From positions 1 to 34,468 of the forward strand of contig NZ_JQBD01000014.1 of NCBI RefSeq assembly GCF_001437255.1: a stretch of DNA of 34,468 nucleotides, written 5' to 3'. A model generated the notes under the pieces. That model made no database searches and was not told the origin of the DNA. It was given only the letters and a program-made list of their open reading frames with translations. This document shows positions 1-9,034 of this stretch, piece after piece. Source of the DNA: Pediococcus damnosus (lineage in GTDB: Bacteria > Bacillota > Bacilli > Lactobacillales > Lactobacillaceae). Both the position numbers and the translations under genes were made by a program. Within the stretch, counting starts at the first letter, position 1. Each line of letters begins with the position of its first letter.

Positions 1-6
1 AGGCAC

Positions 7-828
7 CTAGGAAAACTTGACACATACATAACTTGGTAAATCTTTACGTTTACGGAGTTTATCAATAAAATCTGGATAAGTACTAATATGCGTCTCAACT
101 TTGCTAAGCTTATTTAAATTGCTTACCGTTTCTGACATATCTTTCACAATATTCATTTGATCAATACCGGAAGGCATCAACACTTCATCGTTATTATGGT
201 GTGTTGCTTCAAATTCTGCAGAGGGATCATAACGTTCTTTTACAAACTGTTTTAATTTACGCTTAGATTCAGTCGTGATTTGTGCAGTAAAATAACCGAA
301 CGGAAAATTTGCTGCATAAACTTCTTTATCAGATAGTCCATGCCATTTAAAGTAAACTGAATTCATTTGAAGTCTAAAATTCGTACCTCTCCAGAAAACA
401 AAATTATCTATTCCAACTTGCTGCAATAGTGTTGGCATCTGTGCATTAAATCCAAAAGTATCTGGCAAATACCCTACCATCATTGGATTTCCATAATTCT
501 GTTTTGTATCATTTATTCCAATTACTAAATTGCGAACAATAGATTCCGCATCTGGAATCAATGCATCTGTTTGAGTGTACCAAGGTCCAACAAATAAACG
601 TCCTTCAGCTACTAATTTTTTGATACGTTCTTTTGCCTCTGGATGTATTTCTACGTACTCGTCAACTACTGACGTTTGTCCATCTAAACAGAAATTTGCA
701 TCTTTGTTTTTCTCTAATTCACTTAATACTTCAGTAAATAATTGTTCACTTAAGGTCAAAGCATCAGCAGTCGTGAAATACCATTCACGATCCCAGTGCG
801 TATGATTGACGATATAAGCCTTAGTCAT
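7..828 (-). CDS. Alpha-mannosidase, glycoside hydrolase family 38 (N-terminal part, frame broken)
   Basis: This is the N-terminal catalytic part of a GH38 alpha-mannosidase. The HTHWDREW motif carries the likely zinc ligands H11 and D13. LPDTFGF carries D123, the expected nucleophile and zinc ligand. Family members are about 850-900 aa, but this frame stops after 273 aa at 7-9. In another frame, minus-strand codons 13-2 read FLGA, similar to what usually follows this point in GH38 proteins, so a small indel near 14-26 probably broke the gene. It is the last visible gene of the PTS operon and begins 3 bp after the EIIC stop behind a GGAGAGGAAGG ribosome site. It probably hydrolyses imported, possibly phosphorylated, mannosides in the cytoplasm, by analogy with MngB. 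The family is clear; whether the gene is intact is not. Confidence 0.85.
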   Translation of the reverse strand: MTKAYIVNHTHWDREWYFTTADALTLSEQLFTEVLSELEKNKDANFCLDGQTSVVDEYVEIHPEAKERIKKLVAEGRLFVGPWYTQTDALIPDAESIVRNLVIGINDTKQNYGNPMMVGYLPDTFGFNAQMPTLLQQVGIDNFVFWRGTNFRLQMNSVYFKWHGLSDKEVYAANFPFGYFTAQITTESKRKLKQFVKERYDPSAEFEATHHNNDEVLMPSGIDQMNIVKDMSETVSNLNKLSKVETHISTYPDFIDKLRKRKDLPSYVCVKFS

Positions 829-831
829 AAA

Positions 832-1884
832 CTAACCTTCCTCTCCTTCAGCATTAGCATCATGTCTTGTAAATCGTTTCAAAAAGTTAACAAGCAAAGC
901 TTCAACTAAAACGCCAATCAAAATTGCTATTGTATACAATATTGCATTTGAAGAGAATGGGATGGCCATGACTGTCGATAACGCAGTCTTTTGAACTGTC
1001 CCAAAGAAAGCGTTCACTGCACATCCAACAGATGTTCCGACGATAATGCTTGGAATTACACGCACAGGATCAGCAACTGCAAAAGGAATCGTTCCTTCTG
1101 TAATGCCAACAATCCCCATTACCAATGCGGAACGTCCACTTTCAATCTCTGCTGAACTATACAAACGTTTACCACCTAACAAAGTTGCAACAAACATGCC
1201 AAGAGGTGGGATACCGATAGCCATAAGCATAGCAGTACTTGCCTGATAACCACCTGAAGTAAATGCAGCCATACCAAATGCGTAAGCAATTTTGTTAATA
1301 GGGCCTCCCATATCTACGGCCATCATGGCTCCTAAAATAGCAGCCACTAGCACTGCATTGCCACCACTCATGCCTTTTAACCAAGCAGTCAATCCAACTG
1401 TCATTGCTTTGATTGGATCTCCAACAATGTATATCAGGATTAGCCCCACTATTAGCGTGGCCAAAAATGGAATAATAATTAGTGATTTAACGGACATTAA
1501 ATTTGCTGGCATTGGAATCTTTTTAAGCCACTGAACTAAATATCCAACCAGTATTCCAACTAACATACCGCCTAAAAATCCGGTACCCATTTGTGCTGCA
1601 ACTAGCCCGACAATAAAGGCGGGAGCTAATCCCGGACGATCAGCAATAGAGAAGGAAATATATGCTGCAATAATTGGTGGAATAAATCCTAAACCAGTTT
1701 GACCCAAAAGCCTTAAGTTTCCCCAAATGTCACTTGTTTCATTCCACACATTTTGTCCACCAAAGATAACAGCAATTGATGTTAATAACCCAGCTGCGGT
1801 TACCAATGGGATCATATACGAGACACCTGTTTGAAAGTGATTTGCTAATTCTTTACCAAATTTCTTCAAATTCATGAAATTCAC
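832..1884 (-). CDS. PTS system fructose-family EIIC membrane component
   Basis: This 350-aa hydrophobic protein has many predicted membrane segments and lacks fused EIIA or EIIB domains. The stretch GITEGTIPFAVADPVRVIP near the C-terminal third is the family signature around the substrate site of fructose-type EIIC proteins (FruA/MngA class). It forms the sugar channel and works with the separate EIIB and EIIA proteins encoded just upstream. Its start follows a GAGGTG ribosome site, 11 bp after the EIIB stop. The alpha-mannosidase immediately downstream suggests a mannoside such as mannosylglycerate or a mannose disaccharide as substrate rather than free fructose. That specificity is inferred from context only. 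Confidence 0.9.
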   Translation of the reverse strand: MNFMNLKKFGKELANHFQTGVSYMIPLVTAAGLLTSIAVIFGGQNVWNETSDIWGNLRLLGQTGLGFIPPIIAAYISFSIADRPGLAPAFIVGLVAAQMGTGFLGGMLVGILVGYLVQWLKKIPMPANLMSVKSLIIIPFLATLIVGLILIYIVGDPIKAMTVGLTAWLKGMSGGNAVLVAAILGAMMAVDMGGPINKIAYAFGMAAFTSGGYQASTAMLMAIGIPPLGMFVATLLGGKRLYSSAEIESGRSALVMGIVGITEGTIPFAVADPVRVIPSIIVGTSVGCAVNAFFGTVQKTALSTVMAIPFSSNAILYTIAILIGVLVEALLVNFLKRFTRHDANAEGEEG

Positions 1885-1895
1885 CTCATTCTATT

Positions 1896-2210
1896 TTATT
1901 CAACCTGTGCAACGGCATTATCAATAGCCGCCTTACCATCTTTAACAACCGCAGATGTTCCAACTTTATAAACCTTCTTGCCCTCAAAACGATCTGCTTC
2001 TTGAACAGTAGTATCAACTGCAAAAATCACAACATCGGCATCATCAATATCTGATTGAGAAAGTCGATTTTCAAGCCCCATCGCACCTTGAGTTTCAACT
2101 TTAATGCTGTATCCTTCTTTTTTAGCATATTTTTTTAAATTTTCTGCCGCCATATATGTGTGTGCAATTCCTGCGATACATGCTGTAACGGCTACAATCT
2201 TTTTTGTCAT
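1896..2210 (-). CDS. PTS system fructose-family EIIB component
   Basis: A stand-alone 104-aa EIIB of the fructose family. The phosphorylation loop is TACIAGIAHTYMAAE with the active cysteine at residue 11; the common form is TACPTGIAHTYMAAE, so the two residues after the cysteine (IA for PT) are unusual. It accepts phosphate from the EIIA protein encoded upstream and passes it to the sugar moving through EIIC. A good GGAGGAATTAATT ribosome site precedes the ATG, and the gene sits 12 bp after the EIIA stop in the same minus-strand operon. Confidence 0.92.
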   Translation of the reverse strand: MTKKIVAVTACIAGIAHTYMAAENLKKYAKKEGYSIKVETQGAMGLENRLSQSDIDDADVVIFAVDTTVQEADRFEGKKVYKVGTSAVVKDGKAAIDNAVAQVE

Positions 2211-2222
2211 AATTAATTCCTC

Positions 2223-2681
2223 CTATTGTTGTCTCAAAATTTTTAATATTTGTTCAGATGAACTTGCTTTTTTAATTGAATCTACAAAAGCATCGTCCAT
2301 TAATTTTCCCGAAAGTTTTGCTAACATTCTGAGATGCTCATCACCTTGATCATCAGGCGGAATCGCCATCAAGAAAATTATATCCACCTTACTTCCGTCT
2401 AGCGAATTCCATTCCAATTTCTGATCATTTCTCGCAAAAAGCATTGTTGAAGAAATAACCGACTTACTTTGCCCATGTGGAATGGCAATATTCTTACCAA
2501 TTCCTGTAGTCGTCATACTTTCTCTTTTTAAGACGTCTTTGTAAAAATTGTCAGAATCGGAAACGCTTCCATTTTTTTGTAAGATAAACGATAAATCCTT
2601 AATCGCCTCATCTCGTGTTCTTGCATGCAAATTCATCACAATATTTTTATCGGAAATAAAATCACTTAGTTGTTCATTCAA
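2223..2681 (-). CDS. PTS system fructose-family EIIA component
   Basis: A 152-aa EIIA of the mannitol/fructose type (PTS_EIIA_2). H69 in GIGKNIAIPHG is the expected phosphohistidine that receives phosphate from HPr. The ATG lies inside the end of the regulator gene (8-bp overlap) with an AGAGGTG ribosome site, so the two genes are likely translationally coupled. It supplies the EIIB/EIIC pair downstream and probably also controls the PRD regulator by phosphorylation, as known for similar operons. Confidence 0.93.
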   Translation of the reverse strand: MNEQLSDFISDKNIVMNLHARTRDEAIKDLSFILQKNGSVSDSDNFYKDVLKRESMTTTGIGKNIAIPHGQSKSVISSTMLFARNDQKLEWNSLDGSKVDIIFLMAIPPDDQGDEHLRMLAKLSGKLMDDAFVDSIKKASSSEQILKILRQQ

Positions 2682-4611
2682 TTAAATCACCTCTCAGTAA
2701 ATTCAAAATCTCATTCTTTCTTTTGCTGTTAATAATTTTTTTTATAAGCTTTTTATTTTCTAAAACGTTATTAAAATGCTTATAAATTTGTTCAATTTCT
2801 GATTGTACTTCTCTATTCATTGCTAAGAAAAAGACGATATTTACTTGATTGTCACCCCACAAAATTCCATCAGAATTAACATAAATCGCAATACATGGAT
2901 GAACCACAAAATCAATTGGAGCATGTGGCATAGCAATATTATTCATTGCAGTACTTGCCATTTTTTCTCGCTTCATAGCTGCTTGACAAATTCCTGTTCG
3001 TCCAAATACTTGATCCACAAGATCATTACCAATTTTATTAATAACTTCCTGCTTGGTTTCAGCTCCATGAGCAATATAAACTAATTTTTCTGTAAGAAGC
3101 TTACCAAAACTATTTGAATCTTGCCTTTCAGATAAAACCTTATTACTAATCTTTTGAATTCTATTTGTCGATTTTTCATCCAAAAATGGCGAAACAACGA
3201 CCACATGCTTTCCAGGAATTTTTATATTAATTGTACTAATAACTAAATCTTCACTAATCGGATTCCTCATTAAATCCTGAATAGATGTTATACGATTAAT
3301 ATGAATAGTATCAGTAAAAAAGTTGCGCATCCTCTGTTCCAACAATCTTGCTGTACCTAACCCTGTGCTGCACACGATTACTGCATCAACCATATCTTTT
3401 TTTCTTTCAATAAATGCTTCGATATGGAGTGCCATAAAAGCAATCTCATCATCGTTCAATTTAATACTAAATACTTTTTCAATTTTTGTTCCCAAATCCA
3501 TTGCAGTGTTGAAAGCTAACGGAAAAAAAGTTTTTATATCTGCAGTATAGGGATTATAGAGGTTCAATCCCAGCGACAATCTTTTTAATGCCGAGGTCAG
3601 GTGTACTGTTAACCCACGAAGCAATGCCTCATCATAATTAACTAAAGCTTCCACCAAGAATTCATGAATATTATTTTTTTGAATAGGCATATCAGCTTTT
3701 TCTAATTTATCATTGTCAATCGGCTGCCCCTCAGCTGCCAATATATGGATGTTTATATATTGACATTCATCTTCCGGAATAGAAAACTTAAAATTATTTT
3801 CTAAAATAGAGACAAGTTTCTTTGTATCTGCTTCAAGCTCAACCTCAGTACCGCTCTTGGCAAGTGTTTTATCTTTTCGAATTCGTTCAATTGAAACCAC
3901 TAAATGAATTGCTAATGATTGAAACTCATAATCTGTAAAATGTATTGTACTTTGTTTTTCGAACTCCTTCAGAGATTTTAAAACATTATCAAAAGTAGCT
4001 TTACTAAAAAATGGCCTCATTGCACTAGGAATATCTATCTGTCGGTGTATTTCCCCCTTTTTGTCTTCTGAATAAGCCGTTTCGCCCCAATACATTGTAA
4101 GTAGCTGTGACATTAATTTTCTTTTGGAACTTTCTGTGGCATCAATTACCATCCCGTTATGGTTTGTGTTAATCGTTGCCCCAAATTTTGCTAACATCCT
4201 TTTTACTTGTTTAAAATCTTTTTCCAAGGTACTTCGACTTACAAATGCATTATCTGCTAAATCTTGAATTGTTTGTGGCTTTCCTGATAACAACAGCTTA
4301 GATAATATTGAAATCACACGTTCATCTCTGTTACTCTTTAAAGTTGAACGAGGCTTATTTTGTATAGCATTTTGTAATCCATTAGTACTTCCATCAAAAT
4401 AAATTCCAACATTCCTCTTTCGAACTAATTTGACGTCATACGTCCGAACAACTTCCTGAATGCTATCTAAATATTTTGATATTGTCTTTCTGGATCTTCC
4501 AATATGCTTAGAAATATCAGAATAATGAACGACTCCAGAGTTCAGAATCAATTTCACTATATCGACTTCTTGATCAGTTAAGTCTTGAATTGATTCTTGC
4601 ATTTCATCCAC
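2674..4611 (-). CDS. PRD-containing PTS transcriptional regulator (BglG/MtlR/ManR class)
   Basis: A 645-aa regulator with the MtlR/ManR layout: an N-terminal helix-turn-helix (about 11-60) and a second one (about 112-135), PRD1 with H236 and H289, PRD2 with H337 and H396, an EIIB-like domain with C414 in VIVCSTGLGTARL, and a C-terminal EIIA-like domain with H563 in IAMPHAPID. Such proteins are DNA-binding activators whose PRDs are phosphorylated by HPr and EII proteins, linking transcription to sugar supply and glucose status. It heads the operon. The ribosome site AGGAGG is only 3 nt from the first ATG (4611) but 8 nt from the ATG at 4602, so translation may really begin at codon 4. A cre-like site overlaps the upstream side of this ribosome site. 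Confidence 0.9.
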   Translation of the reverse strand: MDEMQESIQDLTDQEVDIVKLILNSGVVHYSDISKHIGRSRKTISKYLDSIQEVVRTYDVKLVRKRNVGIYFDGSTNGLQNAIQNKPRSTLKSNRDERVISILSKLLLSGKPQTIQDLADNAFVSRSTLEKDFKQVKRMLAKFGATINTNHNGMVIDATESSKRKLMSQLLTMYWGETAYSEDKKGEIHRQIDIPSAMRPFFSKATFDNVLKSLKEFEKQSTIHFTDYEFQSLAIHLVVSIERIRKDKTLAKSGTEVELEADTKKLVSILENNFKFSIPEDECQYINIHILAAEGQPIDNDKLEKADMPIQKNNIHEFLVEALVNYDEALLRGLTVHLTSALKRLSLGLNLYNPYTADIKTFFPLAFNTAMDLGTKIEKVFSIKLNDDEIAFMALHIEAFIERKKDMVDAVIVCSTGLGTARLLEQRMRNFFTDTIHINRITSIQDLMRNPISEDLVISTINIKIPGKHVVVVSPFLDEKSTNRIQKISNKVLSERQDSNSFGKLLTEKLVYIAHGAETKQEVINKIGNDLVDQVFGRTGICQAAMKREKMASTAMNNIAMPHAPIDFVVHPCIAIYVNSDGILWGDNQVNIVFFLAMNREVQSEIEQIYKHFNNVLENKKLIKKIINSKRKNEILNLLRGDLIE

Positions 4612-4615
4612 CTCC

Positions 4616-4630
4616 TGAATACGGTTACAT
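4616..4630 (-). promoter_or_regulatory. Candidate cre site (CcpA) before the mannoside PTS operon
   Basis: On the minus strand ATGTAACCGTATTCA fits every fixed position of the cre consensus WTGNAANCGNWNNCW. It lies directly upstream of the regulator's start, overlapping the ribosome site, where CcpA binding would block transcription. This predicts glucose repression of the operon. Confidence 0.55.
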
Positions 4631-4659
4631 TGTATAATGAATACTCAAATTAGAATATA

Positions 4660-4693
4660 TTAAAAAGTATACTTAAGATAGTGTACTTTTTAA
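4660..4693. repeat. 13-bp inverted repeat upstream of the PRD regulator (possible operator)
   Basis: The arms TTAAAAAGTATAC (4660-4672) and GTGTACTTTTTAA (4681-4693) are inverted with one mismatch around an 8-bp spacer. The repeat lies about 50-80 bp upstream of the regulator gene, the usual position for binding by a PRD-type activator. It is too AT-rich for a convincing terminator. Confidence 0.45.
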
Positions 4694-4795
4694 ACACCAG
4701 TCAATAACTGTATCTTCTAAAACCAATTGTTCATACATGATTGGCTGCTGTTCTACACTTTCTATTGTCAATAAATCTAAACCCGTTCACTATCC

Positions 4796-4824
4796 TTGAC
4801 TTACCCACCCAAACAGCCTAAGAT
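4796..4824 (+). promoter_or_regulatory. Putative sigma-A promoter of the helD-like gene
   Basis: TTGACT (4796-4801) and TAAGAT (4819-4824) are separated by 17 bp and stand about 40 bp before the start codon at 4865. Confidence 0.5.
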
Positions 4825-4864
4825 ACTTACACATTAAAATGCTTTTTTACTAAGGAGTCATGTT

Positions 4865-7171
4865 ATGAGCACTGTTGATCCAGAAGAATTTCAACGCGAA
4901 CAACAACGCGTTGATGACATCATAAAAAAGATCGGCAAGCAAGCCGACCACACTAAAAAGCTTTATAACCAAGCTCACAACGAAAGACGTTCCGTTGAAG
5001 GCAACTACTCTCAAAATGCTAAAATTAATACATTTGAAGCCGATGACCGAATTGAAACTAACGCGGAGGTTCAACAACAAAAAGGCCTCGTTGCCAGTGC
5101 TGTTGAAAATGAAACGATTCTTAATCGGCAAGTGGCAACTTATAAACAACTACAAAAGTCTCCTTATTTCGGTCGCATTGATATTCAAGATCCTGATGAA
5201 TCGGAACCAGAAACGCTCTATATCGGGACCGCCTCATTTACCGATGAACATGAGAATTTTCTAATTTACGACTGGCGCGCTCCCATTTCCAGTGTCTACT
5301 ACAATGGAAGTCTCGGAAAAGTTTCCTATCAAGCCCCCGCTGGTAAAATGACGACCGATTTAATTAAAAAACGCCAATTCTCTATTCAAAACGGCAAAAT
5401 CAAAAATCTCTTTGATACTAATGAAATCGTTGGCGACGAAATTCTTCAAGAAGTTCTTGGTCAACAAAATGACACCTATATGGCAAACATTGTCGCCACG
5501 ATTCAAAAGGAACAAAATGACATTATTCGGGATACAACCAGTGATTTACTGGTTGTTCAAGGCGTTGCTGGAAGTGGAAAGACTTCCGCCATTCTTCAAC
5601 GGATTGCCTTTTTGTTATATCACAGTCGCCAATCATTAAACGCGGAAGAAATTGTCTTGTTCTCACCTAATCGCCTGTACAGTCGCTATATTTCTGATGT
5701 TTTACCAAGTTTGGGTGAACACAATATGCGGCAAATTACTTTGGCCGACTTTTTGTCCCAGCGTTTTCAAGGATTAAACGTCGAATCGTTATTTGATCGT
5801 TACGAAAAAGATGACCACCGTTCCGCATCACAACAGGCAATTACGACCTTTGAAGAAAGTACCGACTTCATGCAGTTAGTCACTGATTATGTGGCCAATC
5901 TGACTGCTGACGACATCCAGTTTTCGAATGTATTGTTCAATGAAGAGCCTTTCTTTACGGCTGATGAAATTCGTGAGATTTATCGCCAATTACCAACAAC
6001 CATGGCTCCTGCCGACCGCTTTTTAAAAACCAAGAACACCCTCATCAAACGCTTAAAGAATCGAATTGATAAAGAGGCCGACGCAGATTGGGTTCATGAA
6101 CAAATCGATCATTTGAACAACGAACAATACAATAATTTAACCGGAACCAAGAAACTTCATGATTTTGAAAACTACGATGATGAAATTCATTACATTGGTC
6201 GCAAATTGGTAGCTAAACATTTCCAGGTTGTTTATGATGCCCTGTACAACAATTATTTTATTGATCCTTATACCCAATTTATGCAGTTTCTCAAACAGGT
6301 TCAGCTACCTGAAGAAATTTCTACCAAAGATTGGCAAGCCCATAACTTTGCTTTCCAACAATCAATCGAATTCCATAAATTACATTTAATCGATGCGGCC
6401 CCTCTCCTTTTAATGCGGGACTTGATCACTGGTGGTGGCCGCAATCGGCAAATTCAACATATTTTCGTTGACGAAATGCAGGATTATTCGCTTGCCCAGA
6501 TGATTTACTTTAAGCACGCGTTTCCGAATGCAAAATTCACACTACTTGGTGACAGCGAACAGGCTCTTTTCAAAAACGTCGAAGCTCCTCAACGTTTATT
6601 GGACAATTTAAAATCGGCCTTTGCGGTTCGGCGCGCAAACCTGATCACTTTGAATCGAAGTTATCGATCAACCTTTCCCATTACCAATTTTGCCAAAGCG
6701 TTATTGCCAGATGGTGATCAAATTCAGGCTTTCAGCCGGGATGGCAGTTTGCCCACCATTTTAATTCGTGATACCCCCACGGAAAGTCGCGATACCTTAA
6801 TCGATCTTTGTAAAAAACAATTACAAACTTACGGAACTGTGGCAATCCTAACGCGCAACATTGCGGAAAGTCAGCACGCGTTTAATCAAATTCATCAGGC
6901 TACCCAAGCTCACTTACTGACAGATACAGACCTTGCTTTGCCTAAGGGTGTGCTGGTCATGCCTGTTTACCTGGCTAAGGGACTAGAGTTTGATTCCGTA
7001 ATTGCCTATAACATCTCTAAAGAAAATTATCCGGATGCTAGTTCGACTGGTATTATTTATACAATGGCATCCCGGGCGATGCATCAGTTAACACTTTTGA
7101 GTATCGGACCTGTTTCCCCTCTTGTCCAAGAAGCGGTGACAAGTGAAGATAAACTCGTTCAAATCCAATAA
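4865..7171 (+). CDS. helD: HelD-like UvrD/Rep-family helicase (RNA polymerase recycling motor)
   Basis: A 768-aa superfamily 1 ATPase. Residues 1-100 are charged and helical, like the N-terminal arm that HelD inserts into RNA polymerase. Walker A is GVAGSGKT at 233-240, and the Walker B motif is FVDEMQDY near 535-542. Later motifs include the LNRSYRS stretch and a C-terminal ALEFDSV-like sequence (KGLEFDSVIAYN). HelD proteins release stalled or post-termination RNA polymerase from DNA, and the N-terminal arm plus ATPase order separates this from true UvrD or PcrA. The start follows an AAGGAG ribosome site. The gene stands alone between its own promoter and a strong terminator. Confidence 0.85.
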   Translation: MSTVDPEEFQREQQRVDDIIKKIGKQADHTKKLYNQAHNERRSVEGNYSQNAKINTFEADDRIETNAEVQQQKGLVASAVENETILNRQVATYKQLQKSPYFGRIDIQDPDESEPETLYIGTASFTDEHENFLIYDWRAPISSVYYNGSLGKVSYQAPAGKMTTDLIKKRQFSIQNGKIKNLFDTNEIVGDEILQEVLGQQNDTYMANIVATIQKEQNDIIRDTTSDLLVVQGVAGSGKTSAILQRIAFLLYHSRQSLNAEEIVLFSPNRLYSRYISDVLPSLGEHNMRQITLADFLSQRFQGLNVESLFDRYEKDDHRSASQQAITTFEESTDFMQLVTDYVANLTADDIQFSNVLFNEEPFFTADEIREIYRQLPTTMAPADRFLKTKNTLIKRLKNRIDKEADADWVHEQIDHLNNEQYNNLTGTKKLHDFENYDDEIHYIGRKLVAKHFQVVYDALYNNYFIDPYTQFMQFLKQVQLPEEISTKDWQAHNFAFQQSIEFHKLHLIDAAPLLLMRDLITGGGRNRQIQHIFVDEMQDYSLAQMIYFKHAFPNAKFTLLGDSEQALFKNVEAPQRLLDNLKSAFAVRRANLITLNRSYRSTFPITNFAKALLPDGDQIQAFSRDGSLPTILIRDTPTESRDTLIDLCKKQLQTYGTVAILTRNIAESQHAFNQIHQATQAHLLTDTDLALPKGVLVMPVYLAKGLEFDSVIAYNISKENYPDASSTGIIYTMASRAMHQLTLLSIGPVSPLVQEAVTSEDKLVQIQ

Positions 7172-7219
7172 AAATAGGCAGCCAAGCGCTCTGAGAAAGC
7201 GTTTGGCTGCCTATTTTTT
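7171..7219. terminator. Bidirectional intrinsic terminator after the helD-like gene
   Basis: A 16-bp stem pairs 7175-7190 with 7198-7213, followed by T6 (7214-7219); A residues on the other side also suit the minus-strand gene ending at 7225. It is 34/39 identical to the terminator at 9041-9079. Confidence 0.85.
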
Positions 7220-7224
7220 AGTTA

Positions 7225-7539
7225 TTAATTTAGATTTAGCAACTTGGCATGTAATAAAACAATCTTTTCCATAACATTTGTATCCACAATGTATTTGGCA
7301 TATCGATCAGGCTCAAAGTTGCTTAAGAAATCACGAATTTCAACAAAACCAGGCTTGCCCTTCACATAACTAACCGACAAATTTCCGTGAGTGACTAAAT
7401 ACAAATCTGCATCGGTTAGCATGCTAATACGTAAAATATCAAATTTAGCATCATACGTATATTTATCAGTACCAATTGTATGTTGCTTGTTTTTAATTCT
7501 TTTTAAAACACTATTCTTATTTAGAGTGATGTCGATCAT
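7225..7539 (-). CDS. Unrecognised 104-aa protein
   Basis: I do not recognise this protein. It is soluble, rich in K, D and I/L, with no signal peptide or membrane segment; the N-terminal half looks beta-rich and the end (about 75-104) helical. The start is well supported by an AAGGAGG ribosome site 8 bp upstream. It follows the DUF3800-like gene on the same strand after a 106-bp gap and shares its AT-rich composition. Together they lie between two near-identical terminators, so they may have arrived as one module. A partner or regulator role for the upstream gene is possible but only inferred from position. Confidence 0.6.
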   Translation of the reverse strand: MIDITLNKNSVLKRIKNKQHTIGTDKYTYDAKFDILRISMLTDADLYLVTHGNLSVSYVKGKPGFVEIRDFLSNFEPDRYAKYIVDTNVMEKIVLLHAKLLNLN

Positions 7540-7645
7540 AAAAAAAACCTCCTTCTAAATCTGCCAGCAACAATACTTTTTTTAAAAATATTATTGTCAA
7601 ACATTTGTTAATTCTCCAATAGCGGAATAAGCTTCGAAACATCAA

Positions 7646-8809
7646 CTATTTTACGCACTCAGATTTATCGATCAAAATATTTTCAAAAAACTGCATTTTT
7701 TTCAATAAAAACCGAGACATTACTGATATATTCAATAACGGACTATATTCCCTTGAACGATGCAGAATTGTAGCAAACTCTATTAGTGTTGGATTGTTTT
7801 TTTCTTCTTGAACTATTTTCAATAAATCACTAGTCTCATAATTGTTTAAAAAGTCAATATATGTTTTTAAAATATTAACAATATAGTCAGCCAATTGTAG
7901 CCCACTATTTTGTTTGGAATCCTCAAAAACAGCAAGACTTTCTGGTATATTTAGATTCTTAAAAGACCTCTCAATTGCATCCTGTTTGTCAATAATATAG
8001 TAACTGCTTGGAAAAGACGATACCCACACTGTATATTCTTCAACATATTTATCAATTAATACATCCTCTTTATTTCCAGAAAGTAAAATCGATGCAGAGT
8101 CGTAATCAACTGCTTTATCAACAAATTCTTTAGTATAAGCAATTGGCAATTTATCTGGAATTTCACCAATGTGACCAATAATGAACACTTTAAATTCTTT
8201 ATAGAAATTAACTAACCTTTCTCTTACTACGTTAGGCACATTATATTTTTTTGCTAAATTTACAAATTCTTTTTGATGATTATAGGCTATTTCAGTTACT
8301 GTAGATTTGAAAAAATCCGCTTTATTCTTAGGATATACTACGTCATTCGAGGACATAATAAGTGGTTCAAGTATATCCGATATACTATAGAATAAATTGT
8401 CTATAACACCATAATGTATTAAATATTTATTCATATATAGCCAATGGATTATTTCTTGAATATTTGGGATCGATAGTATATCTAGAAAAGTACTCTTGTT
8501 ATTAGAAAGAAGCCCCTTATATTTAACTTCATCTTGATTTTTAAACTTATCTCTTGTTTTTTTATCGAACTTTTCAAATAGACATTCGATATTTTTCTCA
8601 ATATTATTTTCAAACGAATGCGGATTCTTGGTAGGAATAAATATTCCCCCTCTTAAGAAATAAGTGTTGTCAGTATTAAAACAACCTTTTTTTATATTAA
8701 AGTTTCCTGAATTATTTGTTTCATCTATATATGATAACCCTTTTTTCTTATAGGCTTCTTCATCTAACATAGTCAATTGATTCCTCATATTCTTAATAAA
8801 TGATACCAT
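7646..8809 (-). CDS. DUF3800-like protein (RNase H-like fold, accessory gene)
   Basis: The 387-aa product has two features typical of DUF3800 proteins: an N-terminal YIDETNNSG (D29, E30) resembling the usual yiDEsG motif, and a C-terminal SKQNSGLQLADYI (298-310, D308) resembling the usual SK...LQLAD motif. These acidic residues are thought to form an RNase H-like active site; the family's function is not established, and members are common on mobile elements and near defence genes. The gene is more AT-rich than the helicase gene beside it. An AAGGAG ribosome site and an extended -10 element lie upstream. The assignment rests on two short motifs, so it is moderate. Confidence 0.5.
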   Translation of the reverse strand: MVSFIKNMRNQLTMLDEEAYKKKGLSYIDETNNSGNFNIKKGCFNTDNTYFLRGGIFIPTKNPHSFENNIEKNIECLFEKFDKKTRDKFKNQDEVKYKGLLSNNKSTFLDILSIPNIQEIIHWLYMNKYLIHYGVIDNLFYSISDILEPLIMSSNDVVYPKNKADFFKSTVTEIAYNHQKEFVNLAKKYNVPNVVRERLVNFYKEFKVFIIGHIGEIPDKLPIAYTKEFVDKAVDYDSASILLSGNKEDVLIDKYVEEYTVWVSSFPSSYYIIDKQDAIERSFKNLNIPESLAVFEDSKQNSGLQLADYIVNILKTYIDFLNNYETSDLLKIVQEEKNNPTLIEFATILHRSREYSPLLNISVMSRFLLKKMQFFENILIDKSECVK

Positions 8810-8852
8810 GCAGTCTGATTCTCCTTCATTTAATTAGTGGCATCGTAATTAC

Positions 8853-8861
8853 AGTATAACA
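8853..8861 (-). promoter_or_regulatory. Extended -10 promoter element for the DUF3800-like gene
   Basis: The minus strand reads TGTTATACT, an extended -10 element, about 45 bp before the start codon. No good -35 hexamer was seen. The rest of 8862-9034 shows no gene. Confidence 0.35.
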
Positions 8862-9034
8862 ATTACCATAGTCTTTGACTTGTATTAATTCGCTTATTGT
8901 ACCGATTCATTAAATTTGGGTACTGTTTTGTCCATGGAAGATAATCTTGTTACATCAAATTATCATTAAAATTGATTACTAACATGCGATTCTTTTTTAT
9001 TTGCAAATTTTGATTGATACTTTGTAACCACAAT

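Noticed and set aside
4660-4693. Inverted repeat read as a terminator
   Set aside because: The stem is AT-rich and lies upstream of genes that diverge from it; no gene ends there. Kept as a possible operator.
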